The translations under genes were made by a program, and so were the position numbers. This document shows, piece by piece, positions 14,981 to 20,850 of a DNA stretch of 23,277 bases. The notes under the pieces are model-generated. The model ran no database searches and was not told the origin of the DNA. It was given only the letters and a program-made list of their open reading frames with translations. The DNA is from a virus. The first letter of the stretch is position 1. The number at the start of each line of letters is the position of its first letter. The stretch spans positions 1-23,277 of the IMG/VR virus record IMGVR_UViG_3300044639_002535; one strand, written 5' to 3'.

Positions 14981-15044
14981 TTATAATAAACCAATGCAGT
15001 GGTTCAAGATGGTTTGATTGAGCTGAGAATTCAATCTATTATAA
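14981..15044 (+). ncRNA. Candidate three-way-junction RNA
   Basis: 64 bases without a gene. Outer stem TTATAATA (14981-14988)/TATTATAA (15037-15044); hairpin A AACCA/TGGTT (14989-15004) abuts the outer stem on one side; hairpin B GATTGA/TCAATC (15016-15036) abuts it on the other; 11 bases link A and B. It sits between two near-identical copies of the recurring hairpin, which could define its ends. AT-rich stems make this a hypothesis, though the exact stacking without gaps is notable. Confidence 0.45.
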
Positions 15045-15049
15045 TTTAG

Positions 15050-15073
15050 TCAAAGGGCTTTAGTGTCCTTTGA
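15050..15073 (+). terminator. Recurring hairpin, copy 3
   Basis: Same stem as copy 2 (TCAAAGG/CCTTTGA) with loop TTTAGT, followed by ATTATTAACCTAAAACTAAA and the start of the next gene. Copies 2 and 3 differ only in the loop. Confidence 0.55.
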
Positions 15074-15096
15074 TTATTAACCTAAAACTAAATGTT

Positions 15097-15393
15097 ATGA
15101 AAAATCAATTTGCTGTAATTGTACCAAAAGAATTTGGTAAACTAAACATTACAATCTTTGGAACAAACAACCATGTATCAAAGATTGAAAACCATTTCGT
15201 TACTGGATTAGACAATGCCAAAGCTGTATTAAAACAAAAGGCTAAGACATTCGCAGACGAACTGAAATTAAAGCATCCAAGTATCGTTATTGATGAATCA
15301 TCACTAGAAAAAAGTGATAATAAAATTCATGGACATATCATGTTCAATGATGAAGATTCAAAATATGATGGTACTTGGGAATTACAAATGTAA
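15097..15393 (+). CDS. Hypothetical 98-aa protein
   Basis: 98 aa from the ATG at 15097 (the frame is open further upstream, but that would run into the recurring hairpin). It alternates strands and helices: MKNQFAVIVPKEFGKLNI, a helix 'NAKAVLKQKAKTFADELKLK', and a closing 'KIHGHIMFNDEDSKYDGTWEL'. The last part resembles small phage proteins with a 'G..f..d...y.GtW.l' end. No family is named. It is flanked on both sides by recurring hairpins, so it probably has its own mRNA segment. Confidence 0.55.
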   Translation: MKNQFAVIVPKEFGKLNITIFGTNNHVSKIENHFVTGLDNAKAVLKQKAKTFADELKLKHPSIVIDESSLEKSDNKIHGHIMFNDEDSKYDGTWELQM

Positions 15394-15400
15394 TTAATAT

Positions 15401-15422
15401 CAAAGGGCTTTACAGCCCTTTG
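15401..15422 (+). terminator. Recurring hairpin, copy 4
   Basis: Perfect 8-bp stem CAAAGGGC/GCCCTTTG with loop TTTACA, 7 bases after the stop. It is followed by TATTAACTAACCTAAATTAA and the next start. Confidence 0.65.
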
Positions 15423-15447
15423 TATTAACTAACCTAAATTAAATACT

Positions 15448-15702
15448 ATGAAAACTTACATTGTTCTTGGAACATATTACGGTGATTGGATTGAAAGTAT
15501 GTCAATCGATACTTTAATATTAGCAGTCTTCGATAGCTTAGAAAAAGCAGAAGATTTTAAATCAAAACAACCACCAAAAATCAAAGGTGGATTTGATAAT
15601 GAATACGAGTATGATGAAAACGGAGATGTTTGTGGCTGTAAAACAATATCACATTACGATATTGATGTTAATTACAGAATTGAAGAATTCGAAATTAATT
15701 AA
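15448..15702 (+). CDS. Hypothetical 84-aa protein
   Basis: 84 aa, acidic. It opens with a strand 'KTYIVLGTYYGDW' and a helix 'FDSLEKAEDFKSKQ', the 'VF.S.EKAE.F' pattern of small phage/bacterial proteins that monitor or bind an unknown partner; the end is beta-rich and acidic (DIDVNYRIEEFEIN). No defined domain is recognised. It lies between two strong hairpins and its leader has the TTAACTAACCTAAA sequence shared with other early genes. Confidence 0.55.
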   Translation: MKTYIVLGTYYGDWIESMSIDTLILAVFDSLEKAEDFKSKQPPKIKGGFDNEYEYDENGDVCGCKTISHYDIDVNYRIEEFEIN

Positions 15703-15734
15703 ACAAAGGGCTTAAGTGCCCTTTGTTTAATTAA
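15695..15734 (+). terminator. Recurring hairpin, copy 5 (longest)
   Basis: 17 perfect base pairs (15695-15711 with 15718-15734) around loop TTAAGT; the core AAAGGGC/GCCCTTT is the family core and the rest is AT-rich. The left arm overlaps the last codons and stop of the upstream gene; the right arm runs into the leader of the next. Confidence 0.7.
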
Positions 15735-15752
15735 CCTAAAAACTAAATAGTT

Positions 15753-16100
15753 ATGCATAAAGATTTAAAGATTAATCTATATCGTGGATTAATTGAAGAT
15801 AAAGAAAAGCTTTACTTCAAAATTCAAAACATGAAAGCCTTCATAATACTTGAAGGAACAAATAGCGAAATGCTACAAGAATACATGGAAAGAAAGCATA
15901 AATTCTTGTGTACCAAAAAGAAATACAAAGACAGAATGTATGATTTATATCCAATCTATCTCTGGGATTTTCTAAGAGAAATCACATTTGATTCAAGCAT
16001 GAGTGGATTCTTTGAATTCAAGTCAAAGAAAGTAAAATTTCATATCGTGCAAACATCGAATTGGGATGAATCAAAGAATTGGTATATTGCTATTTACTAA
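15753..16100 (+). CDS. Hypothetical 115-aa protein
   Basis: 115 aa, basic and aromatic: MHKDLKINLYRGLIEDKEKL at the front, a helix 'NSEMLQEYMERKHKFLCTKK' and a closing 'FHIVQTSNWDESKNWYIAIY'. No conserved domain is recognised. Both flanks carry recurring hairpins, and the leader holds the TTAATTAACCTAAA sequence. Mixed alpha/beta with many Lys and Tyr; function unknown. Confidence 0.55.
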   Translation: MHKDLKINLYRGLIEDKEKLYFKIQNMKAFIILEGTNSEMLQEYMERKHKFLCTKKKYKDRMYDLYPIYLWDFLREITFDSSMSGFFEFKSKKVKFHIVQTSNWDESKNWYIAIY

Positions 16101-16106
16101 ACAAAT

Positions 16107-16126
16107 AAGGGTGCTTTTGTGCCCTT
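16107..16126 (+). terminator. Recurring hairpin, copy 6, with T-rich tail
   Basis: AAGGG/CCCTT extended by TGC/GTG wobble pairs around loop TTTT, followed by GCTTTGTTTTTTA. The T-run makes this the most terminator-like copy. Confidence 0.6.
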
Positions 16127-16167
16127 TGCTTTGTTTTTTAGGTTTACAAAGATAGCATTGAGAGAGT

Positions 16168-16252
16168 GTCATGCATGATTCATCGTGACCACAACTGGAC
16201 AACAGAGTTTTAGGGCTTTGTTGTCCTTTGTTTTGTTACAATGTCGTAACAA
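16168..16252 (+). promoter_or_regulatory. Structured 5' leader of the 199-aa gene
   Basis: Three hairpins in order: GTCATG/CGTGAC (16168-16189, with a TCATGCATGA palindrome), GGACAAC/GTTGTCC (16197-16226; overlaps a family-like AGGGC...GTCCT hairpin) and TTGTTAC/GTAACAA (16233-16252). The last ends 16 bases before the GTG start. It may control expression or stabilise the message. Confidence 0.45.
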
Positions 16253-16268
16253 TTAAAAACTAAAACAA

Positions 16269-16868
16269 GTGAGTAATTTAAAAGCATTATTGGCGAAACG
16301 CCAATCAGGTGAGGCTAAATCCACCGTTCAATTGAATCAATCAGGTAACGTAAAAATCGTTTCCGTTGAATCAGAAGTTTCACAAAAAGGAAATGGAATG
16401 ATTGTAATGATTGTTGAAGAAGAACTTGGTTTGAAACTTCAAAAGAAAGAATTCATGAGAACTTCTCAAGTGAAATACTTAGAAGGTTACAGAAAAAAGA
16501 TGAACTTGTTATTGGAATTCAACAAAATTCCAGCACCAACTGTTCAAACTCCATTCGCTTTTGTTCTTGACGCTAATAAAGAACCGATTACCATCAACGC
16601 TGAATTAAAAGGCGAAGAGTTATCGGCTGAATTAAAGCGTACCAAAGAAGAACTTGGTTCGGATGAATTCATTACGGTTACAGACGATGCGGGTACTAAA
16701 TTCCGAGTATTGGTAGTTGTTGACGAGTCAGCAATTCCAGCTTACAACGAGGCTTATGCAAATGCATTAAAACAATGTATTGATAAAAGTTTCTATTTGG
16801 AATTGAAAGAAAAAGATTCACAAGGTTATTGGAAGACATTCTATTTACCACGTAAATCAGCAAAATAA
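16269..16868 (+). CDS. Abundant-looking 199-aa early protein, unknown function
   Basis: 199 aa from a GTG start. It begins (M)SNLKALLAKRQSG, a motif repeated at the start of the protein at 17817-18227. The body is alpha/beta with long helices 'KYLEGYRKKMNLLLEF' and 'AYNEAYANALKQCIDK' and ends in a basic 'WKTFYLPRKSAK'. Codon use is richer in GC-ending codons (AAC, GAC, TTC, GTT) than in its neighbours. It has a structured leader and three consecutive 3' structures including a terminator, so it is a stand-alone unit and likely strongly expressed. Candidates are a DNA-binding or replication accessory protein, but no fold is recognised. Confidence 0.65.
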   Translation: MSNLKALLAKRQSGEAKSTVQLNQSGNVKIVSVESEVSQKGNGMIVMIVEEELGLKLQKKEFMRTSQVKYLEGYRKKMNLLLEFNKIPAPTVQTPFAFVLDANKEPITINAELKGEELSAELKRTKEELGSDEFITVTDDAGTKFRVLVVVDESAIPAYNEAYANALKQCIDKSFYLELKEKDSQGYWKTFYLPRKSAK

Positions 16869-16886
16869 TTATTTTGCGCAAAATAA
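16869..16886. other. Perfect 18-bp palindrome after the 199-aa gene
   Basis: TTATTTTGCGCAAAATAA directly follows the TAA stop. It could be a protein-binding site or the first of three 3' hairpins. Confidence 0.5.
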
Positions 16887-16893
16887 GGTTAAA

Positions 16894-16913
16894 AGAGGGC
16901 AGAAATGCCCTCT
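16894..16913 (+). terminator. Hairpin AGAGGGCA/TGCCCTCT with GAAA loop
   Basis: 8-bp perfect stem and a GNRA tetraloop, followed by CCTTTAT. It is a relative of the recurring GGGC/GCCC family; here the loop is GAAA and the outer stem differs. Confidence 0.6.
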
Positions 16914-16929
16914 CCTTTATATTGTACTT

Positions 16930-16956
16930 TGTATTACTTCGTAATACATTTTTTTT
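16930..16956 (+). terminator. Intrinsic terminator
   Basis: TGTATTAC/GTAATACA, 8 perfect pairs around TTC, followed directly by eight T. The low-GC stem is compensated by the T-run; it closes the unit of the 199-aa gene. Confidence 0.65.
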
Positions 16957-16972
16957 ATAAATCCTTGCTTCT

Positions 16973-17030
16973 CGCTTACCCATAATGCTTACCCATAACG
17001 CTTACCGATAACGCTTACCGATAACGCTTA
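16973..17030. repeat. 13-bp tandem repeats (iteron-like)
   Basis: Four full units: CGCTTACCCATAA, TGCTTACCCATAA, CGCTTACCGATAA, CGCTTACCGATAA, then a partial CGCTTA. A further CGCTTAT occurs at 17066-17072. The array lies in a ~290-base gene-free stretch (16869-17161) that ends in a GC-rich segment containing GGCGCC. Tandem direct repeats of this length near replication genes resemble iterons or repeated protein-binding sites. Confidence 0.75.
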
Positions 17031-17161
17031 AAAACACAAAAGCTCTCTTGAAATGCTTTGCAAAACGCTTATCAGCCCACGTTTTTCAGTCGGGTTCTAT
17101 CAGGGGGAGTGGCGCCAGACAATGTATTTATGTAATATGTAACCAACAAAAAATCAAATAT

Positions 17162-17746
17162 ATGAAAAGAATGAATTGTATTATTGTAATACTCATTGGA
17201 GTATTCATTGGAATGAGTAAAAACTCAAAAGCTACTATGATAATGACCGATCCTGGTCCTACATCTCATTATAGTCAATATTCAGATAGAGGTCTTCGAG
17301 GAAAAGTCATTAATAATGAACTATTAAAAAAAATTAAGACTGATGAACAAATTGTATTTACTGCAGGATCTGAAAAAAGAGTTAATCATGAAGGATGGAC
17401 AAGATACTTGATAGTAAGCATTATGTTGATTGTATTGATTAAATTCTGGATTGCTGAAATTGCAAGAAGAAAAGCTAATAAGATAACAAAGTATCTTGTA
17501 TTACATGCTATGCATTTCAATCTTGATTATCAATTAGCTAGTTTAATTTATCAAAGAAATTACTTAGATGAAACTGGACCTAAACACTTATTCTTTTTGT
17601 TTAGCTATAAACAACTGATTTCCAAGGATGATTTAAAAAGCTATAAAAAAATACAACATGATATAAATCAGAGTAGTATAAAAAAAAGCTTTGATAAAAC
17701 AAATTGGCAAGAGATCAGAAACAGTTTGCACATTCAAGGAATTTAG
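17162..17746 (+). CDS. Membrane protein with two hydrophobic segments
   Basis: 194 aa from the ATG at 17162; an upstream in-frame ATG at 17048 would add a stretch without coding character. Residues 5-19 (NCIIVILIGVFIGMS) form a signal peptide or first span, possibly cleaved after SKA; residues 82-98 (YLIVSIMLIVLIKFWIA) form a second span. About 60 residues between them would face the periplasm and about 95 basic, Tyr-rich residues (ARRKANKITKYLVL...) the cytoplasm. It ends in TAG. It follows the tandem-repeat stretch. No family is recognised; host-envelope modification or superinfection exclusion is a guess from topology and early location. Confidence 0.55.
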   Translation: MKRMNCIIVILIGVFIGMSKNSKATMIMTDPGPTSHYSQYSDRGLRGKVINNELLKKIKTDEQIVFTAGSEKRVNHEGWTRYLIVSIMLIVLIKFWIAEIARRKANKITKYLVLHAMHFNLDYQLASLIYQRNYLDETGPKHLFFLFSYKQLISKDDLKSYKKIQHDINQSSIKKSFDKTNWQEIRNSLHIQGI

Positions 17747-17816
17747 ATCTATTAGATTTATTATGTCTGTTTACCCAAAAAGAATTAACTCAAAAACCAA
17801 CCAAAACTATAAGGAA

Positions 17817-18227
17817 ATGAATACAAATTTAAAGGAACAGTTATTTGCTCGTCAAAGCGGTAATTTTATGGCTAAAACCCTACAGCCATCAACACTTCAA
17901 GGATTGAAAGAGGTATTAGAATCACGTCCAAAGAAAGAATTAGATGAACGCACGAAAATGAAAATTCAAGTATTCAAAAACCTGGAAAAAATCATTGAAA
18001 TGAAGAAAATGACAGTCAAAAGAAGTGCAGATAAAAGAAGAATTGAATCAGTTATTGTTTCTGTTGCTGGCTTTCCAGTTCCATTCAAACCGATTGTAAA
18101 TTACGATGGAAAACTAGAAATGATTAGTCTTTCAGAGAATGGATTCTTTAAAGGAGTTAGATTCTGGGGCAATGAATTATTTGGACACCATGTAAATTTT
18201 GTAGCTAAAAACTTTGAAGTATGTTAA
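17817..18227 (+). CDS. Small protein sharing the NLK..L..RQSG N-terminus
   Basis: 136 aa from the ATG at 17817; 17763 is an alternative start. The lower start is preferred because MNTNLKEQLFARQSG matches the beginning of the 199-aa protein at 16269 (8 of 12 positions: NLK, L, RQSG). Next comes a helical, Lys-rich middle (ERTKMKIQVFKNLEKIIEMK) and a beta-rich end (VIVSVAGFPVPFKPIVNYDG; FFKGVRFWGNELFG). The stop overlaps the next ATG by 7 bases. Function unknown; the shared N-terminus suggests a common partner or processing signal. Confidence 0.55.
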   Translation: MNTNLKEQLFARQSGNFMAKTLQPSTLQGLKEVLESRPKKELDERTKMKIQVFKNLEKIIEMKKMTVKRSADKRRIESVIVSVAGFPVPFKPIVNYDGKLEMISLSENGFFKGVRFWGNELFGHHVNFVAKNFEVC

Positions 18228-18430
18228 GTCCAGAATTAGAATTTGAACGGGTAACAAATGGATTGTTGCCCGATTTCGACCTTCAAGAATTTAAGGATTG
18301 TGATGAAAAACTGTATCAAGCGATAATTGAAACGGTTCGATTATTTGGTGAACTGAAATACCATGAAGGTGTTCAAGATGCCACCACTGCTGCTATTAAT
18401 GTAATCAGAAATCACGGTTTAGATGATTAA
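18221..18430 (+). CDS. Hypothetical acidic 69-aa protein
   Basis: 69 aa, acidic and helical (DCDEKLYQAIIETVRLFGEL; HEGVQDATTAAINVIRNHGL). It starts inside the end of the previous gene and overlaps the next by eight bases, so the three form a coupled set. I do not recognise the family; no motif points to a function. Confidence 0.5.
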   Translation: MLSPELEFERVTNGLLPDFDLQEFKDCDEKLYQAIIETVRLFGELKYHEGVQDATTAAINVIRNHGLDD

Positions 18431-18605
18431 GCTTAAATTTGTATGGATGTTGCTCACTCATATAGTAACGCCACAGGAAGAGCATGAAGGAAGGCAAATG
18501 TATAACATCTGTTTTAAGGATGGAACTACAATTGAATACGCTTACAAGGAAGAAGTTTTAGAATACATTAAAACTGGTACTTTCGAGTACAATGAAGATA
18601 TTTAA
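18423..18605 (+). CDS. Hypothetical 60-aa protein
   Basis: 60 aa. The hydrophobic beginning (MIKLKFVWMLLTHIVTP) is followed by a beta hairpin-like 'YNICFKDGTTIEYAYKEEVLEYIKTG', and the tail is acidic. It is the last gene of a three-gene overlap cluster and ends just before the structured non-coding region at 18611. Function unknown; small DNA-mimic or regulator proteins have similar size, but nothing specific is seen. Confidence 0.45.
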   Translation: MIKLKFVWMLLTHIVTPQEEHEGRQMYNICFKDGTTIEYAYKEEVLEYIKTGTFEYNEDI

Positions 18606-18610
18606 ATATT

Positions 18611-18688
18611 AAACACGTTGATTGAAGCCAGCACTAATAAAACCGAGTGCGTGAATGGATCAATATAAAGCCGGATATCAATGTGTTT
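18611..18688 (+). ncRNA. Structured RNA candidate, domain I
   Basis: Long-range stem AAACACGTTGAT (18611-18622) with ATCAATGTGTTT (18677-18688), 12 pairs including one G-U, enclosing a hairpin GCACT/AGTGC (18631-18650). TTGAT can alternatively pair with ATCAA at 18659-18663, and CACG with CGTG next to the inner hairpin, giving possible switching. A T-run follows the outer stem. It lies 5 bases after the 60-aa gene, with no coding frame. Confidence 0.5.
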
Positions 18689-18699
18689 TTTAAATTTTG

Positions 18700-18755
18700 T
18701 TTACGGTATGTCAGGCTAAACTACCATCCTGTAACCAGCGTAGTTTTATCGTAAA
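18700..18755 (+). ncRNA. Structured RNA candidate, domain II
   Basis: Nested stems TTTACG/CGTAAA (18700-18705, 18750-18755), AAACTAC/GTAGTTT (18718-18724, 18740-18746) and CTG/CAG around TAAC (18729-18738). The 5' side carries a 12-base internal bulge, the 3' side three bases. The three-level nesting is unlikely to be trivial in a 56-base stretch. Confidence 0.5.
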
Positions 18756-18761
18756 TAAATC

Positions 18762-18785
18762 AAGGATCGGGGCAACCCGGTCCTT
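18762..18785 (+). terminator. Recurring hairpin family, GNRA-loop copy
   Basis: 10 pairs (one G-U) AAGGATCGGG/CCCGGTCCTT around a GCAA tetraloop, followed by TACTAATTAAAAACAT and the ATG at 18802. It shares position and leader with the GGGC/GCCC hairpins. Confidence 0.65.
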
Positions 18786-18801
18786 TACTAATTAAAAACA
18801 T

Positions 18802-18978
18802 ATGAATCAATTAATGAAATTTGCGCAAGAAGCAATTACAAACAATCCTGAATACAAATCAAGGATAAATGAATTATTCCAATTATGCTTAGATGAAATT
18901 GATGAAGGTGGTTCAGAAGAACATGAGATTCAATTATGCTATTCTTCAATTTATGAATTAATAGAAAAACATTCATAA
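18802..18978 (+). CDS. Hypothetical 58-aa acidic protein
   Basis: 58 aa, MNQLMKFAQEAITNNPEYKS... with a strongly acidic second half (CLDEIDEGGSEEHEI) and a helical end. Its stop joins the next ATG (TAATG), supporting translation. It is the first gene behind the structured RNA stretch at 18611-18785. No family is recognised; if that RNA regulates in cis, this gene and the coupled genes after it are the targets. Confidence 0.45.
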   Translation: MNQLMKFAQEAITNNPEYKSRINELFQLCLDEIDEGGSEEHEIQLCYSSIYELIEKHS

Positions 18979-19067
18979 TGAACGATTATCAACGCAGTTT
19001 ATTTTGGACAAACTTCAATTGGAATTTGTACAAAGCATATTTACGAATTAAAAACCAACAGTCATGA
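18978..19067 (+). CDS. 29-aa aromatic peptide
   Basis: MNDYQRSLFWTNFNWNLYKA followed by YLRIKNQQS; eight of the first 21 residues are aromatic. It is joined by TAATG to the preceding gene and by ATGA to the following one, the same coupling style as the neighbours, which is the main support for its reality. Function unknown. Confidence 0.35.
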   Translation: MNDYQRSLFWTNFNWNLYKAYLRIKNQQS

Positions 19068-19348
19068 CAACAACAAGAGATGAAATGATGGTTTTATTAA
19101 AAGAAAAATATCCAAAGATGTTTTTAAAAACAACTGAAGAATTTAATAATGCAGAAAATGGTATTTGGACTACTTCAGAAAATGCTTCTGCAAAGGATGG
19201 ATGGCCATTATTTAATTACTATGCAGAAGACATACAAGAAAAAAGATATATAATTGGTGTTCATAAAGAAATTTATAATTTCCTTGATAAACATAAATGG
19301 TATGCAGAATGGTATGATTCAGAAACTATAATGATTTGGGAAATTTAA
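19064..19348 (+). CDS. Hypothetical 94-aa protein
   Basis: 94 aa. A helical N-terminus (RDEMMVLLKEKYPKMF) is followed by a Trp/Tyr-rich centre (NGIWTTSENASAKDGWPLFN) and an end of 'IYNFLDKHKWYAEWYDSETIMIW'. The 'YNFLDKHKWYAEWYD.ETIMIW' end recalls small proteins common in Bacteroidota phages and mobile elements, but I cannot name a family. It begins inside the stop of the 29-aa peptide gene and lies upstream of the clamp gene in the same run. Confidence 0.5.
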   Translation: MTTTRDEMMVLLKEKYPKMFLKTTEEFNNAENGIWTTSENASAKDGWPLFNYYAEDIQEKRYIIGVHKEIYNFLDKHKWYAEWYDSETIMIWEI

Positions 19349-19359
19349 AATATTTATCA

Positions 19360-19587
19360 ATGCCTAATAATAAAATTACTTATTGGATAATGCAAAATGG
19401 AGAAAAAATAAATGTTGATGATATGACCGAAAGTCATCTCAGAAACGTACTTAAACTAATTTTAAGAAATACAGAAAAAAGAAAATTTAAACTTAATGGT
19501 GACATGGCTAATGAGTTTAATGAATCTAATTTATCTGATGAAAATGATAATAGATTTGATGAAGCTTCAGAAGTTGATATTTATTAA
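19360..19587 (+). CDS. Hypothetical 75-aa protein
   Basis: 75 aa from the ATG at 19360; the frame is open eight codons further up, where only TTG could start. MPNNKITYWIMQNGEKINVD is followed by a helix 'SHLRNVLKLILRNTEKRK' and a disordered acidic Asn/Asp/Glu-rich tail (NESNLSDENDNRFDEASEVD). It lies 11 bases after the previous gene and 12 before the clamp gene. Short helix plus acidic tail could be a binding partner of a replication protein; this is inference. Confidence 0.5.
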   Translation: MPNNKITYWIMQNGEKINVDDMTESHLRNVLKLILRNTEKRKFKLNGDMANEFNESNLSDENDNRFDEASEVDIY

Positions 19588-19599
19588 AAACAAAACTTT

Positions 19600-20808
19600 A
19601 TGAATAAAGAAATAAAAAAGTTTAATGATTACCTCAGCAAAAGAATTGTTGATCTACGATCAACAACATGTGAAGTTCTTTTAATAGAAGTGCGAAATAA
19701 ATTTAATGAAACATTTACTATTCAAGAATTAAAACCAAAAAAAAATAAATTTGAAAATGATTTTGATAAAAACTTTAAAGAACTTTGTTCTTTTGGAAAT
19801 AATAAAAGTTGCTTACCAGCATTAGATAATGCATTACTTACAGAAGATGGATTATTAACAGTAACAGACCTTGAAATTTATTATCAATTACAAATTAATA
19901 TAAAAGATAAAAAAGCAATAATTCCAATAAGTATTTTAAAAACTGTGGGAAAGTTGGAAGCAATTCTTGATGTTGAATTTGATAATATAACTTGTAAAGG
20001 AAAACTTATTACTAATAGAAGAGAAATGATATTTACATCATGTGCAATTGATGAATTTCCTCAGTTACCTAAATTTGTTTCCGAGAAGTGGCATTTTGCT
20101 ATCATGCCAGAAGACCTTATTAATGCAAAGAAACTAATGACGTTTGCTGGAAATAATGATTTACGTCCTGTAATGAATGGTGTTTATTTTGGTGAAAAAA
20201 TTGTTTCTACAGATGCTCATAAGTTAGCTTGGTTTGAAACAAAAAGCAATATCAAAGATGAGCGTTTCATTATTGACAGGAAACATATTCCATTTTTATG
20301 TTATGGTGATGTAAAAACATGGTATGAAAATAAGCTAAGCATAATGAATAAGCAATGCAAATCTAATTGGATAACTATTGAAAATCCATGGAAGAAAATA
20401 TTCATTAGAACTACTGAAGGTATATATCCAAATTTTGAAGCTGTTATTCCAAAGATGGAAAATTGTCCTATTATTGTAAATATGGATAAGAACGATTTAA
20501 TTCAAGGTATCAATGATGTACTTCCTTTTGCAAACAAAACAACAAACAAAATTTCATTTAAAATGAAAGATGAATTAGGTGTTGTTTCTTTACATGCTGA
20601 GGACTTAGATATTGGTAAAGAATTAAAAATATTTATTGAAACAAATAAAAAAGTTGGAGATATTGAAATTGGATTTAATGGTAAAATGATGTTATCAATA
20701 TTAAAAACTATTGATGAATCAACTATTACTTTTAGTATGAGTGCTCCTGGTCGTGCTATTCGTGTAAATGAAAATGCTTTGATTATGCCATTAATGTTAG
20801 AGAATTAA
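19600..20808 (+). CDS. dnaN: DNA sliding clamp (beta clamp, DnaN family)
   Basis: 402 aa, about 35 longer than bacterial DnaN. Matches in order: 'CLPALDNALL..DG.LTVTDLE' (71-92; compare TLPILGNLLL...TLSLTGTDLE), 'DEFPQLPKF' (151-159), 'NDLRPVMNGVYF' and 'IVSTDAHKLAW' (186-211; compare VATDGHRLA), 'TTEGIYPNFEAVIPK' (271-285; compare GRFPDYRRVLPK) and C-terminal 'ALIMPLMLEN' (compare YVVMPMRL). All three clamp domains are present; the first is preceded by an extra ~50 residues, charged and divergent. It should form a ring that tethers a DNA polymerase to DNA, phage-encoded or host. A recurring hairpin overlaps its stop codon. Confidence 0.9.
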   Translation: MNKEIKKFNDYLSKRIVDLRSTTCEVLLIEVRNKFNETFTIQELKPKKNKFENDFDKNFKELCSFGNNKSCLPALDNALLTEDGLLTVTDLEIYYQLQINIKDKKAIIPISILKTVGKLEAILDVEFDNITCKGKLITNRREMIFTSCAIDEFPQLPKFVSEKWHFAIMPEDLINAKKLMTFAGNNDLRPVMNGVYFGEKIVSTDAHKLAWFETKSNIKDERFIIDRKHIPFLCYGDVKTWYENKLSIMNKQCKSNWITIENPWKKIFIRTTEGIYPNFEAVIPKMENCPIIVNMDKNDLIQGINDVLPFANKTTNKISFKMKDELGVVSLHAEDLDIGKELKIFIETNKKVGDIEIGFNGKMMLSILKTIDESTITFSMSAPGRAIRVNENALIMPLMLEN

Positions 20809-20843
20809 ATGTTTTGGGGCTTTCGGGCCCTTTACATTTAATT
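20803..20843 (+). terminator. Recurring hairpin after the clamp gene (compound)
   Basis: Outer AATTAAATG/CATTTAATT (9 pairs) with inner GGGC/GCCC around TTTCG. The left arm overlaps the clamp stop codon and the right arm runs into the leader TTTATAATT before the next ATG. The outer arms differ in sequence from other copies but remain paired. Confidence 0.65.
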
Positions 20844-20850
20844 TATAATT

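Noticed and set aside
14680-14994. 104-codon minus-strand reading frame over the small membrane gene
   Set aside because: It is antisense to the plus-strand gene at 14786-14950 and runs through hairpins; the plus-strand frame has the better start, leader and hydrophobic pattern.
16696-16983. 95-codon minus-strand reading frame over the end of the 199-aa gene
   Set aside because: Antisense to a strong gene and crosses the palindrome and terminators.
16973-17030. CRISPR array
   Set aside because: The repeats are contiguous 13-bp units without spacers.
2050-17746. Stop-codon reassignment (TAG read as an amino acid), known in some crAss-like phages
   Set aside because: TAG ends the genes at 2050, 14950 and 17746, with little or no coding extension beyond, and no gene is interrupted by in-frame TAG. 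The TAG above TerL is better explained as a normal boundary.
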